Shown: piece after piece, positions 6,334-15,513 of the stretch | How the letters are laid out: each line of letters starts with the position of its first letter | Numbering within the stretch: the stretch's first letter is position 1 | Virus record (IMG/VR): IMGVR_UViG_3300034200_000302 | Location: 1-24,835 of that record | DNA from: a virus | Length of the DNA: 24,835 nucleotides | Strand: one strand, 5' to 3' | Made by a program: the position numbers and the translations under genes | Notes under the pieces: generated by a model | The model's input: only the letters and a program-made list of their open reading frames with translations | What the model was told of the DNA's origin: nothing | Database searches by the model: none

Positions 6334-6648
6334 TTAGTTCACAAATACTTTATTAGTAGGGTTTCCTGTAGTTGTATCCCCGCATGATAACTGAGTTCCA
6401 GCATAAGCTAACTTTAATTTTGAAGGACCTACAGAAACATTAGTGCTACCTATTACGACTACAGGTGCGTGAGTGGTATCACCACACGTTGTGGGGGTAT
6501 AAGCGTCTGTAACAACAACTACAGCGGCTTTAGCTGGTCCAATAAACACTTGTGATGCCTGCCCCGCGCCGCCCTTTTTTAATAAATGATCTACTGGGCT
6601 ATGGCAATGACCTAAAGTTAAGTCTAAAATTGTGGTAACTAGTGGCAT
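6334..6648 (-). CDS. PAAR-like spike tip protein
   Basis: A 104-residue protein with the PAAR pattern: DLTLGHCHSP at the start (His14, Cys15, His16), a run of short beta strands, TTCGDTTHAPVV (Cys55, His60), IGSTNVSVGPSKLAYAG-like strands, and a second CGDTT (Cys89). PAAR proteins cap the central baseplate spike (gp5.4 in T4) or the VgrG spike of type VI secretion, and bind a metal ion through His and Cys. The two CGDTT copies are an internal repeat that fits the fold's pseudo-symmetric build. I chose the ATG at 6648: it overlaps the upstream stop (TAATG) and has AGGAGA 9 bases before it; a longer reading frame to 6690 lacks a match to the family. It implies that a gp5-like spike exists elsewhere in the genome. 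Confidence 0.82.
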   Translation of the reverse strand: MPLVTTILDLTLGHCHSPVDHLLKKGGAGQASQVFIGPAKAAVVVVTDAYTPTTCGDTTHAPVVVIGSTNVSVGPSKLKLAYAGTQLSCGDTTTGNPTNKVFVN

Positions 6649-9053
6649 TAAGGTGATTCTCCTGGGAATGTCTGGGCAAAATCTGACCATCTTTGAAGTT
6701 CAGTTATATAAATTGGAGCAGGCGGGTTTATTTGATTTTCATAATCTCCAAAGATACCGTTAGTTATTATACCTTGACCTTCATTTAATACAAACTTAAC
6801 AGGTATATCATTACTGTACCCAAATTGTAATTGATCTCTAAATAATCCAAAATTAGAGTAATTAAGTCTTCCAATATCGTTTGAGCTAATTCTGGTAAAT
6901 ATATCAAACCAAGTTAATTTACCAAAAGTACCCTCTAACTCAGTTCCAATAAAATCATCTCTAATTGTTACAGCGACTTCAGTTAAACTGTTAACCAAAG
7001 ACATAAATTTACCTTCTGGAGAATTAGTTCTTAAGCTAGATGCAGGCTGTAAGTTAGTGTATTCGCCGTTAGAATAATAAGATCTATTAAAAGATATGGA
7101 ACTTGGATTGTAGCTGTAAACAAAGCCGTGGTAATCTGGCGAGTTAAATTGTTCATATGCTCCTAAGTAATTAGTGCTAAGTTCAAAATAGATTCTTTCT
7201 TGATTTATAGGAGGCTTAGAAGGCTCTAAGTTAGATATATCAACAGATGCATTCCCAGCGAAGACCCGAACTACTTTGCCCCCGTCATAGGAAACTATGG
7301 ATGATCGTCCGTTAAATGGATTGTGCTCGCTTCCACGCCCAGGAGTCAGTATTATACCCTGTGGTATATTTCTCAGCATTATTTTGTTTCTAAAAGTAGT
7401 ATTGCTTTCAAATGATCTTAAATTAAATTCTTGGCATTGAAATGTAATTGTGCTAGTATCTTTTACATAATTAACAAACGGATCTCTGTAGTCTAAGTTT
7501 AATTTAGTGAGATTAAATCCATTACTTTGAGAGTGGGCCAATGCTTCTTCATCTGTAACCCTTGAATAAACTGCGGATACTGTAGTAATAACTGAGTTTG
7601 GGTTTATGATATCTTCGACTGAATCCATGTTAAGGATTAAGTACATTGGACCCACATCCGCTGATGGGTTGTAGCTGGAGCTAAACTCATGTACGCCAGA
7701 GGGCGAAGTTACCGTAAACCTATAAGAAGTATCTGCTCCTAGTAGAGTTAGGATATTGTATCTATCTCTAATTTGGCTGAAGTATGCATTAGATAGATCG
7801 TTGAATGTAGCTAAGGGATATATGGCACTAGTCGGATAGCTTAAGGTAGAGAAGTAATACCCAGCCCCCGCTCCGAAGGCTACAGAAGAAGGATTGTAAT
7901 TTGGTACGAATACAAAATTAAGCTGTTCAACTGGTATGCCTGCATTATTGGCGTAAAGCTGACTTACGTTACCCTCAATCTCTTGCACTTCGATGTAAGA
8001 ATTGATATCCTCAGGCAGGAACCTCATTCGTTTGAAATCGTTCTGAAGTTCTACAGGTAGTAAAGGTTGATTGTAATTAGGATTAAGTGCGTTCTGTTCG
8101 AAGATAGCAAAAGCTAAGTTTATTGTGTTAGGAGTTTCCCCTACCTCAGAAAAGTTTATAAACGGATCGTTTAATTGTCTTTCATAAACTCTTCTATAGT
8201 AATTAACGTCAACTTCGTCCAAAGTCCCCTCAACAAGATGCTGGCGTATCATCGAGTAAAATGTGGAAGGGTTTACTTGTATGTTTCCTGCACCGTGAAT
8301 ATTGTTAAAGTAAGTTAATAGATTTGTATTAAGGCTTGCTACAACTTTGTTTATAGTTAAGTTATTAAAATACTTCTCGTACCAGTACGGTAGTGAATTA
8401 TTTTGACGTTCCAAGAAATAAGCAACCTCTTCTGCTACTGTGTTAGCAAAAATATTAAGATACAAGCCATTTTGTACAAAGGTAGTGTTTGGAGATGCAG
8501 GGTAATCTAAGAAGTTGTAAAATCTATTATACATGCTTACGCATGTTTGAGGATCACCAGAGGATGTAAACCCTGCAAAGGATGGATTATCTACGTTAAT
8601 TGTAATACTCTGTCTTTGTGGTACAGAAGATTGCAGGGTAGTGGCAATCTGAGATGAGTTTGCTACTTGATTTTGAACTGCTTGGGATTGTATTTGATTA
8701 GTTTGCTGTGGAGTATTTTGATAATTGTTTGAGATTATTATATTTTCGGATAATTGATCCTGGGAATACCCGTTAGCAGTAGAAGTAAATTCTAAATTAC
8801 CTTGATTTGATGTTGTAGTTCCTATCGAAATAGAAGGAGTTATTATAATCCCAGGGAGGTTAGTGGGTGTCTGAGGTATTGAAGGGGGTATTGGAGGTTC
8901 TTCCGGCGGGCAAGCTGGAACATTGAATGGTGGGGAAGGGCTTATTGCATTAGGGACAATGCTAGGGACTACAACATTGGAAGTAGGTGTAGTGCTTCTA
9001 GGTTCAGTCCCAGGGAGATAATCTCCGCAATTACCTAACACAATATTTGACAT
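6648..9053 (-). CDS. Large virion structural protein with proline-rich N-terminus, function unknown
   Basis: An 801-residue protein I do not recognise with certainty. Residues 14 to about 70 are rich in Pro, Ser and Thr (for example FNVPACPPEEPPIPPSIPQ), and residues about 75 to 150 are rich in Gln, Asn and Ser; both look like flexible, low-complexity linkers. The rest is globular, with many Asn/Tyr/Ser-rich beta segments and some helical stretches (residues about 195 to 280: NTVAEEVAYFLERQNN and NYYRRVYERQLNDPFIN). The C-terminus has a helix-strand region near NSLTEVAVTIRDDFIGTELEG. Such composition is common in baseplate or tail-associated proteins. It follows the 772-residue protein gene by two bases and is coupled to the PAAR gene through TAATG, so a baseplate-associated place is likely. 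No membrane segment or enzyme motif was seen. Confidence 0.75.
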   Translation of the reverse strand: MSNIVLGNCGDYLPGTEPRSTTPTSNVVVPSIVPNAISPSPPFNVPACPPEEPPIPPSIPQTPTNLPGIIITPSISIGTTTSNQGNLEFTSTANGYSQDQLSENIIISNNYQNTPQQTNQIQSQAVQNQVANSSQIATTLQSSVPQRQSITINVDNPSFAGFTSSGDPQTCVSMYNRFYNFLDYPASPNTTFVQNGLYLNIFANTVAEEVAYFLERQNNSLPYWYEKYFNNLTINKVVASLNTNLLTYFNNIHGAGNIQVNPSTFYSMIRQHLVEGTLDEVDVNYYRRVYERQLNDPFINFSEVGETPNTINLAFAIFEQNALNPNYNQPLLPVELQNDFKRMRFLPEDINSYIEVQEIEGNVSQLYANNAGIPVEQLNFVFVPNYNPSSVAFGAGAGYYFSTLSYPTSAIYPLATFNDLSNAYFSQIRDRYNILTLLGADTSYRFTVTSPSGVHEFSSSYNPSADVGPMYLILNMDSVEDIINPNSVITTVSAVYSRVTDEEALAHSQSNGFNLTKLNLDYRDPFVNYVKDTSTITFQCQEFNLRSFESNTTFRNKIMLRNIPQGIILTPGRGSEHNPFNGRSSIVSYDGGKVVRVFAGNASVDISNLEPSKPPINQERIYFELSTNYLGAYEQFNSPDYHGFVYSYNPSSISFNRSYYSNGEYTNLQPASSLRTNSPEGKFMSLVNSLTEVAVTIRDDFIGTELEGTFGKLTWFDIFTRISSNDIGRLNYSNFGLFRDQLQFGYSNDIPVKFVLNEGQGIITNGIFGDYENQINPPAPIYITELQRWSDFAQTFPGESP
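6658..6663 (-). promoter_or_regulatory. Ribosome binding site deciding the PAAR start
   Basis: AGGAGA on the minus strand, 9 bases before the ATG at 6648 and inside the end of the upstream gene. It supports the 104-residue form over a longer one starting at 6690. Confidence 0.65.
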
Positions 9054-9055
9054 TA

Positions 9056-11374
9056 CTAGCTAAGAGTTAATATTGGGTTTGTATTTGTAAGAGATTGTGA
9101 TATATTAGAATAGTCTGGTATCCCAATAATTTCAAACGAAACACTAGGGTAAGTACAAAACCCACCATCTTGAGGCCCTTTATATCCTTTATTATTTCCA
9201 CTTTTTAAAGAAGTATTAAAAATAGGGTGCGAAACAACTAAGTAATTGTTATAATCTGCGGTATCTCTCCTATTTCGAGGATGATTTGTAGCGAGATCAG
9301 CTCCAGCAAAACTTTGGTTACTATGATTGGGTGTAAATGAATATATGTAAATAACAATATAATTTCCTTCTCTATGTTTTGAATATGTTAATCCAAAAGA
9401 ATTTTGAACATTTCCACTCCCAAAAGGAATACAATTAAAATATTGTAAATTTACTTTAACATCCCTTACCCACGAAAGAGAGGGGTTACTCATATCTAGA
9501 ATTATTTTTTTTGTAACAAATAAAGTTGAAAATTCACCATATTGTAAATCGTTGGTATCTATTGAATACGTTAGCTGCGCTTGCCAATTTTCTTGATTCG
9601 GGCCAAAATCTCTTAAAATATAATTAAGATAATCATTTCTTAATAATCCAGAATTAGGAAATAATTCTTGTTTCCACTTAGCTAAATCCCAAGCTGGAAA
9701 ACTTGGAATAGGGTTATTTTGAGGGTAAAAATAATCTGATCTTAGTTTATCTTCTATATTAGCATTTGATCCTAAACTTCCTATATATTTGCTCAGTACG
9801 CCCTCAGGTCCCCAACTTACGCCACCTAAAATATAACCAGAGCCTATAATTCTAGGAGTAAATCTAGAAGTATTCCCACCTATTAAAGCTACTCCATTTA
9901 AATTGCTCCCAGTATTAACTGGATTAGAAGTTGGAAATTCACTTTTCAATTTTCTAGCTACAAAATTAACATAAGCTTCAGTAGCGACTGGATTGGCTAT
10001 AGAAACTTGAGGGTGAGCAGCAGCTATTCCAGCACGCTCATTATAAGCTAATTCTGTAGTTCTAAAGAATGGTCGAATATCCACGACATCTTGAGAATTT
10101 AAAACAATAACCCCGTTTGCGTTAGTCGGTGCATTCTTTTTAACTACTATGTAAGCAATAGGAAGTATTGATTGCCCTAGAAGGGCAATGTTATCTGACT
10201 CTAAAGATTCTACTAAAGTAGGGGCTAAATTAAGTAGATCGTCTGGGGATGGGAAAGAGCCTTTGACCCCGCTGAATCCCAAGTTCTGCCCAAGCTCATC
10301 TGAGATATTTGGGACAATCATTTGATTGCCGTTTTCATCTTGCAGGGGAACAGCATTCAAAGGATTGTTTGGAGTGTAGTTTCTGTTGTCTAAATTTAAG
10401 CCTACTCCAGCACCTTTTACTAAGCCCAAAGCGGGGGCGTAAATTTTAGTTGGTACATTCGAATTATTAGGAAACTTTGCAATTGTTGCAGCGGAGGCAT
10501 CAATTGGTTTTGAGTAGATAAACAGTAAATCTATTCTTTGAGTTGCAGCGGTTAAAGTGGTCCGAACCCCAGATTCGTTGGTGTAGTAAAAATCATCTGG
10601 GTTAAAAGCAGGGATCTCTATATCTAACTGGGATGGGATGTCAACTATAGAAGTTCTGGCTACCCCACGCCACTTCTTCATCCAATTAGATTCCTGCCAT
10701 ACTGTATTCAAGAATCCAGTTGTTATGTCACCGTATGTTGCACTATCAGCAGAACTTACCGCTAAGTTGTAAATAAAAACTTGCCCAATAGTAGATGGGT
10801 ACGGTAACTCTGCTGTGTTTGCTATTGGTATTGGCAAATACCTTGGATCAGTTATATTCAAGAATTGAGATACTTCTTCTAAATTTCTTGAAGCTCTTGT
10901 AAAAGCTCTCTCCATTAGTCCGTTCATCCCTAAAGAATTAGCTTGGAGTTGAGTTTTAAAAGTATCTAAAATAGAGCGTAGTTGCCCATCACGATTAGTT
11001 TTAAAATTGTAAGTATCAATATACTCTGAATTAGTAAGTTTGGAAATTACTTGGAGTGGCTGTAAATTGAATACATCATTTATTCTAGCAGTGTATCTTC
11101 CTGGGCGAACGTATACTTTGTTGTCAGAGCCGTTGGTGTAAGGTCTTAGCTCATCGAATCCAGCCCGGCTACTATTAACAGTAGTATTGTTAAAAGTGCT
11201 AGTGTTAAAGATTTGCTGATACTCTAATTTCGCTAATTGATCTTTCAGCCACATGTTATTTTCTTGTAGCTGCTTTAATGGTATATTATCTACCTCATAA
11301 TAAATTGGATCATTGGACTTATAGTATCGAATTGGCTCAGTGAAACGATAAGAACTTTGCTGAAATTGGACCAT
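9056..11374 (-). CDS. Virion structural protein with ExDN(I/M)P docking motif
   Basis: A 772-residue protein of a type found in marine T4-like phages. The N-terminus reads FTEPIRYYKSNDPIYYEVDN, then IPLKQLQENNMWLKDQL: E27, D29, N30, P32, L36, E38 and L43 match the neighbouring beta-helix protein at identical spacing. This suggests both bind the same virion partner. Further on are RIDLLFIYSKPIDAS, APALGLVKGAGVGLNL and a conserved-looking VVDIRPFFRTTELAYNERAGIAAA (residues about 430 to 455). The fold is probably mixed beta; no catalytic motif is visible. A baseplate or fibre-attachment role is inferred from context. The start overlaps the upstream stop (TAATG), so it is translated together with the beta-helix gene. 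Confidence 0.78.
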   Translation of the reverse strand: MVQFQQSSYRFTEPIRYYKSNDPIYYEVDNIPLKQLQENNMWLKDQLAKLEYQQIFNTSTFNNTTVNSSRAGFDELRPYTNGSDNKVYVRPGRYTARINDVFNLQPLQVISKLTNSEYIDTYNFKTNRDGQLRSILDTFKTQLQANSLGMNGLMERAFTRASRNLEEVSQFLNITDPRYLPIPIANTAELPYPSTIGQVFIYNLAVSSADSATYGDITTGFLNTVWQESNWMKKWRGVARTSIVDIPSQLDIEIPAFNPDDFYYTNESGVRTTLTAATQRIDLLFIYSKPIDASAATIAKFPNNSNVPTKIYAPALGLVKGAGVGLNLDNRNYTPNNPLNAVPLQDENGNQMIVPNISDELGQNLGFSGVKGSFPSPDDLLNLAPTLVESLESDNIALLGQSILPIAYIVVKKNAPTNANGVIVLNSQDVVDIRPFFRTTELAYNERAGIAAAHPQVSIANPVATEAYVNFVARKLKSEFPTSNPVNTGSNLNGVALIGGNTSRFTPRIIGSGYILGGVSWGPEGVLSKYIGSLGSNANIEDKLRSDYFYPQNNPIPSFPAWDLAKWKQELFPNSGLLRNDYLNYILRDFGPNQENWQAQLTYSIDTNDLQYGEFSTLFVTKKIILDMSNPSLSWVRDVKVNLQYFNCIPFGSGNVQNSFGLTYSKHREGNYIVIYIYSFTPNHSNQSFAGADLATNHPRNRRDTADYNNYLVVSHPIFNTSLKSGNNKGYKGPQDGGFCTYPSVSFEIIGIPDYSNISQSLTNTNPILTLS

Positions 11375-14300
11375 TAGTTATCTCGCTGTAAATCAAATGT
11401 ATTTGGAGACTTAACTCCAGTATCCGTATACGAACTTCCCAATACAACTGAATTGTAAGGGTAATATATTGAAACTAGCTTTGCATTACCAGACTTACCT
11501 ACAGAAGCGTGTTTAGCGTTTGCGAATGTCTCTGCTGCTGATTCATCTAGAAGCACTCTAGTGTATCCTGCTGGGCTTGTCATTGTATTACCATAATAAT
11601 AGCCCGAAGCTACTATTTGATTTGACGTATTTCTCTGTAGAAGAGACGGGAACAAGGCACTAGCTTCCGTACCACTGCAAACAAGAGAAGAAGAAGGTTG
11701 ATACCCTTGTGCATAAATTTGAGGGATAACCTTGTAAGTATTTGAAGTTAAATCAGTTAAAGTATTTACAGCGGGGTTTATTGAGAAGTAAATTCTAAAT
11801 GGACCCCAGTTTTGAGCGGAAGTCTTTCCGAAAGGATTAGCACTTACAGCAGCCGCCCCAAAGTAATCTAGAATTGAGGCACTGCTGGTGTCTGGAGTTG
11901 TAGAAGGCAGTCCAGAGGCTACTACGTTTGATCCGCTTGTCCACACTCCTTGAGGCCCCACATATCCCGATGCACGGGGAAATAGACCGCTCACGGAAGT
12001 GTAGGAGGCTTTGAGTTGTGAGTTGTCGGCAAGATTCCAGATAAATGTCTTAAAGCACAATCCGGCATCTGTAATCCCTACAGTATTATCGTAGTATGCG
12101 GACGAAGCATTCCACCAGCCGCAAGGAAAGTTAACATTATGAACATTAACTAAACTTCCATTTAAAGCCCTAACACAAGTTCCGCCAAAAGTTAAACTTG
12201 AATAATTATTAAAAAGAGTATTTCTATTCAGAAAATAATACAAAGTTTTATTATCAGAAGCTAGAGAGAAATTAGTAAAACCTAGTCTAGTAGTTACATT
12301 ATCAATTCCAGAGAATGATACGCTGTATGCTGTAGCGGAAGCAGGAGGGATTGGATTTGGATAGAATTGTAAGCTACCTGCACTAACGTAAGGCTGTATC
12401 TTAGTTATGGTCGCATAATCAATACCGCTAGCAACTCTATTAGAGTAATGCGACCCAGTAACATCCCAGTTCAAAGCAAATGATCCTAGATCACGGGCAT
12501 TGAATGTAGATTGATTATCTACGACTACACAAGAACGAGTTGAGTGTAGTTCTACAGAAGTGTGATTTAATCTATTAGAAAGATTAAACGAGCTAATATC
12601 CAATCCAGCTTCATCGGTAGATCTGTGTGGATTTATGTTGATTACTGAATTATTCTCAGCTAGGAGGTTAATACCATACTGAGCCATTACGGTAGGGCCG
12701 TTTAATTCTACAGTAGAGTTGTTACCAGCGTACACTCCCGCAGTAGTCTTATGGAACTGTCTGCCAGGAGGACCGAATACACGGGTGGCTCCATTTCTAG
12801 TTCCTTTTAAGGTGACCCTTGAGTTGTTTAGAACTGCAAGCTCTGATCCTCTGCATGTTGCATTTGTTGCAGTAGCTAGAGCATGGTCGGCATCTCTAGT
12901 CATTAGAGGTGCTACTAGCACAGCTTGGGAGCCGTTGGTAAGCTCAATGCCTGGGACAATCTGCTTGATGTTGGTATCTTGCATCAATGCGTCTTCGACG
13001 CCGATTGAATTTTGGAATTTTATTTCTTGATAAACTCCATCCATTCCCGAAGTTATTGTTGGGAGTAGTCGTGAAGCATTTAATACAATATGCTGACCAT
13101 TTCCGCTAAACATCATTGGCGGATATGTTTCGCCGTTTGAAATAGAAACATAGGGTATCAGGTTTTTGTTGTAATTGATGTTTGAGTTATAGCACTCAAG
13201 GCCCGTCTTTTGATTGAAGATAAGAGTTAACTTATCAATTTCAAAGACTGAAGAGTCTAGCTTAATTCCAAACAAGTTTTCATATACATTAATTCTTCCA
13301 TCAAATGAAATGGTAGAATTAAGTGCTTTGATACCTGAGTCTGTATTACCATAGATGTTTAGATTTATGGCGTATAGATGATGGTCAGTAGAGTCAGCGT
13401 TATGATTATCCCCACCACGAAGGGTTGAGTTATTTAGAATAATTCCGTTAGCATTCTTACTAAAATCGAATATGTAATTTACGTTGGTGTACGATGCCCA
13501 ATCAGTTACAACACTTGGGTACTTAGCTAAAACTGTAGCTTTGTAGAGAGGATCTTCAAACAATCTGGTTGAGCTAACAGTGATAAAGCTGTTATTAGCT
13601 ATTAAGCCAGCCGATTCACTTGCTGTAGTGTAATCGTAAGTTGAGTTAAAGGTATCAAATAGTCTTTTTGTTGACCAAGCACCAACGACCCGCTCATTAC
13701 CAGCATCAAAATCATAGTTTCTGCTTGCAACACAACCCCTGAGCAAGGTTACATTTGAATTGTTTATTCTGAATCCTGCTCTACGGTATCTTACTACAAC
13801 ATTATTCTCTAAGAATACGTTTGTACAATTATTGATTTCAACTCCAATTAGATTGGTTGTGGCGTTAACTCCACTACCATCTAAGAAGAAATTTCTAATA
13901 AAAATTGGACCTTCGCAATTATTGATTACGAGTCTATTAAGAATATTTCCATAGAATAATCCGTTAGCTGCATAACCTTGAAGAATCCCGTCATCTGTAT
14001 CTTTGAGATAAAGGTGTGTTGTTCCATCTCTTGCTAAGTCTATAGTGCTAACATCTCTAGTTGTAATTGCGTCGGCTGTCTCAGCATTCAAATCATAGGT
14101 TTTAAAAGTTAACCCGATATTTGCTTGTGAGAATGATGAATTTTTACTTGCAACAATTAATGAGCCTTTATTTAATAATGAATTTTTAAATAATAAACTG
14201 CTTATCCTAGTTGTACTAGGTATTGAAACAAATCCATTACAATTATTAGAAAGTCTAGGGTCTGAGACAGAACTAAAAACAGAAGCAGATAGTGTTAAAC

Positions 14301-14898
14301 AAGAAGCATCTTTAAAACAAGAACTTGCATCAAAAAGTGCCGCAAGTGCCGTAGCATCTTCATTTAATGAGAGAGATGAAGCATAGGAGTATAAGTTATT
14401 TGCAGCAGAGTCTTTTGTGTAACTATTTAATCTTGCAATAAGGGGTAGGCCCACTGTAGCTGAAGCAAAAGCTTGTGGTCTAGCAAAGTTCCTATTAATA
14501 ATCTCAAGAGAACCTCTAGGCCCAAACTTTATGTTATCTAATATCATATCACCAAGCTGACCGAAGTTCGCAACTTCAATCAAAACTGGAAAATTTATCA
14601 TTTCTGGAAGAGCGTTTACAGCGGCACTTACAGTTCTGAATATATTAGTATTGCAGGCTACAGCTTGGTCGGTAGCGGCTGATGAAACGACAAGCGACAG
14701 CCCAGGAATGCTTGAGGTGGGGAATCCCATCTTCTCCCATAGGTAATGGGTTCTTTCCTCTAAGTCATATACAGGCATGTTATCCTGTTCCCAGTTGTAA
14801 AAAGAGCTAGAATCAAATTTGGTGACCTTATCAGTCCAGCACTTCATCAACTTGAGAGCAGTACTATTAACTGTGTAAATATCGCTTGTAATAAACAT
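11374..14898 (-). CDS. Right-handed beta-helix tailspike-like protein
   Basis: An 1174-residue protein. Residues about 300 to 760 contain many repeats of the parallel beta-helix type, with short strands ended by asparagine ladders: LVINNCEGPIFIRNF, GVEINNCTNVFLENN, GFRINNSNVTLLRG, GIILNNSTLRGG, GIKALNSTISFDG, NNSTVELNG. This fold is typical of tailspikes and surface depolymerases. The N-terminus holds a domain with FYNWEQDNMPVYDLEERTHY and LWEKMG (E37, D39, N40, P42, L46, E48, L53), shared with the next gene's protein and probably used for docking. The last 400 residues (Tyr, Ser, Asn rich) may bind receptor or form trimers. I saw no clear catalytic residues, so receptor binding without cleavage is possible. 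It starts one base after the upstream stop. Confidence 0.85.
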   Translation of the reverse strand: MFITSDIYTVNSTALKLMKCWTDKVTKFDSSSFYNWEQDNMPVYDLEERTHYLWEKMGFPTSSIPGLSLVVSSAATDQAVACNTNIFRTVSAAVNALPEMINFPVLIEVANFGQLGDMILDNIKFGPRGSLEIINRNFARPQAFASATVGLPLIARLNSYTKDSAANNLYSYASSLSLNEDATALAALFDASSCFKDASCLTLSASVFSSVSDPRLSNNCNGFVSIPSTTRISSLLFKNSLLNKGSLIVASKNSSFSQANIGLTFKTYDLNAETADAITTRDVSTIDLARDGTTHLYLKDTDDGILQGYAANGLFYGNILNRLVINNCEGPIFIRNFFLDGSGVNATTNLIGVEINNCTNVFLENNVVVRYRRAGFRINNSNVTLLRGCVASRNYDFDAGNERVVGAWSTKRLFDTFNSTYDYTTASESAGLIANNSFITVSSTRLFEDPLYKATVLAKYPSVVTDWASYTNVNYIFDFSKNANGIILNNSTLRGGDNHNADSTDHHLYAINLNIYGNTDSGIKALNSTISFDGRINVYENLFGIKLDSSVFEIDKLTLIFNQKTGLECYNSNINYNKNLIPYVSISNGETYPPMMFSGNGQHIVLNASRLLPTITSGMDGVYQEIKFQNSIGVEDALMQDTNIKQIVPGIELTNGSQAVLVAPLMTRDADHALATATNATCRGSELAVLNNSRVTLKGTRNGATRVFGPPGRQFHKTTAGVYAGNNSTVELNGPTVMAQYGINLLAENNSVININPHRSTDEAGLDISSFNLSNRLNHTSVELHSTRSCVVVDNQSTFNARDLGSFALNWDVTGSHYSNRVASGIDYATITKIQPYVSAGSLQFYPNPIPPASATAYSVSFSGIDNVTTRLGFTNFSLASDNKTLYYFLNRNTLFNNYSSLTFGGTCVRALNGSLVNVHNVNFPCGWWNASSAYYDNTVGITDAGLCFKTFIWNLADNSQLKASYTSVSGLFPRASGYVGPQGVWTSGSNVVASGLPSTTPDTSSASILDYFGAAAVSANPFGKTSAQNWGPFRIYFSINPAVNTLTDLTSNTYKVIPQIYAQGYQPSSSLVCSGTEASALFPSLLQRNTSNQIVASGYYYGNTMTSPAGYTRVLLDESAAETFANAKHASVGKSGNAKLVSIYYPYNSVVLGSSYTDTGVKSPNTFDLQRDN

Positions 14899-14899
14899 C

Positions 14900-15511
14900 T
14901 TAGAAACTTAAACTCCATCTAAAAACTAGTGCAAAATCAGAAGTCTTTCTAACATTACTGAAATATCTATAGGCAACAAGAATTGGTGCGTCAGGAGCAC
15001 TACCCTTTATATTCTTAACGAATAATCCAATCTCATTAAGATTAGCATTTTGTGCATCTCTAGTTAAATTGTTGCAAGACTCTTGATCCAAGAAAATTGT
15101 ATAACGTACAGTATTCTCATCTACTCTAGTTATATTCTGCTGAGGTATTAAGCCGTAAACATAGGTCTGGCCTATTACAGTGTTATTTCTTATTTGATTA
15201 GCCGAAGCAGTTAGGACTTCCCCAGCAACTCCCGCGTACTCATACGTTGATGATAATGGGCCAGCTAATTGATTTGTGGTAGATACTTCTAATCCAGTTG
15301 TGCCGCTAACACCTATTTGAAATCTGTCAACTTGATAATCTAGTATAGACGTAGATCCAGACAGTGCAAACATGTGAGCTAAGGCTACACCCATCCCTGA
15401 TACAATTATGTTATGATCATCAAACACAACTTCCTCCCTGTTATCAGGGTAAAGTTTTGAGACAGTTAAATGTCCTCTAATGTTAAGTTCTTCTAAAAAG
15501 TTTAAATTCAT
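14900..15511 (-). CDS. Conserved virion protein of unknown function (tail/baseplate region)
   Basis: A 203-residue protein with a pattern I have seen in aquatic T4-like phages but cannot name. The N-terminus has ELNIRGHLTVSKLYPDNREE followed by VVFDDHNIIVSGMGVALAHM, and the middle DYQVDRFQIGVSG. The C-terminus reads ANLNEIGLFVKNIKG and ILVAYRYFSNVRKTSDFALV, ending FRWSLSF. The Gly-Met-Gly turn and the 'LNEIGLF' strand suggest a beta-rich domain like those of fibre or baseplate adaptors. It lies two bases after the 323-residue protein gene and one base before the beta-helix spike gene, so it may be an adaptor for one of the spikes; that is inference. No Shine-Dalgarno site is visible, which points to coupled translation. 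Confidence 0.75.
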   Translation of the reverse strand: MNLNFLEELNIRGHLTVSKLYPDNREEVVFDDHNIIVSGMGVALAHMFALSGSTSILDYQVDRFQIGVSGTTGLEVSTTNQLAGPLSSTYEYAGVAGEVLTASANQIRNNTVIGQTYVYGLIPQQNITRVDENTVRYTIFLDQESCNNLTRDAQNANLNEIGLFVKNIKGSAPDAPILVAYRYFSNVRKTSDFALVFRWSLSF

Positions 15512-15513
15512 GG

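Noticed and set aside
6649-6690. Longer PAAR reading frame starting at 6690
   Set aside because: The extra 14 residues do not fit the PAAR pattern and the ATG at 6648 has AGGAGA 9 bases upstream and a TAATG overlap.
12719-13030. Plus-strand open frames (also near 2179, 17094, 21677 and 22167)
   Set aside because: They lie opposite well-supported minus-strand genes, have no recognisable motifs or ribosome sites, and are typical shadow frames.
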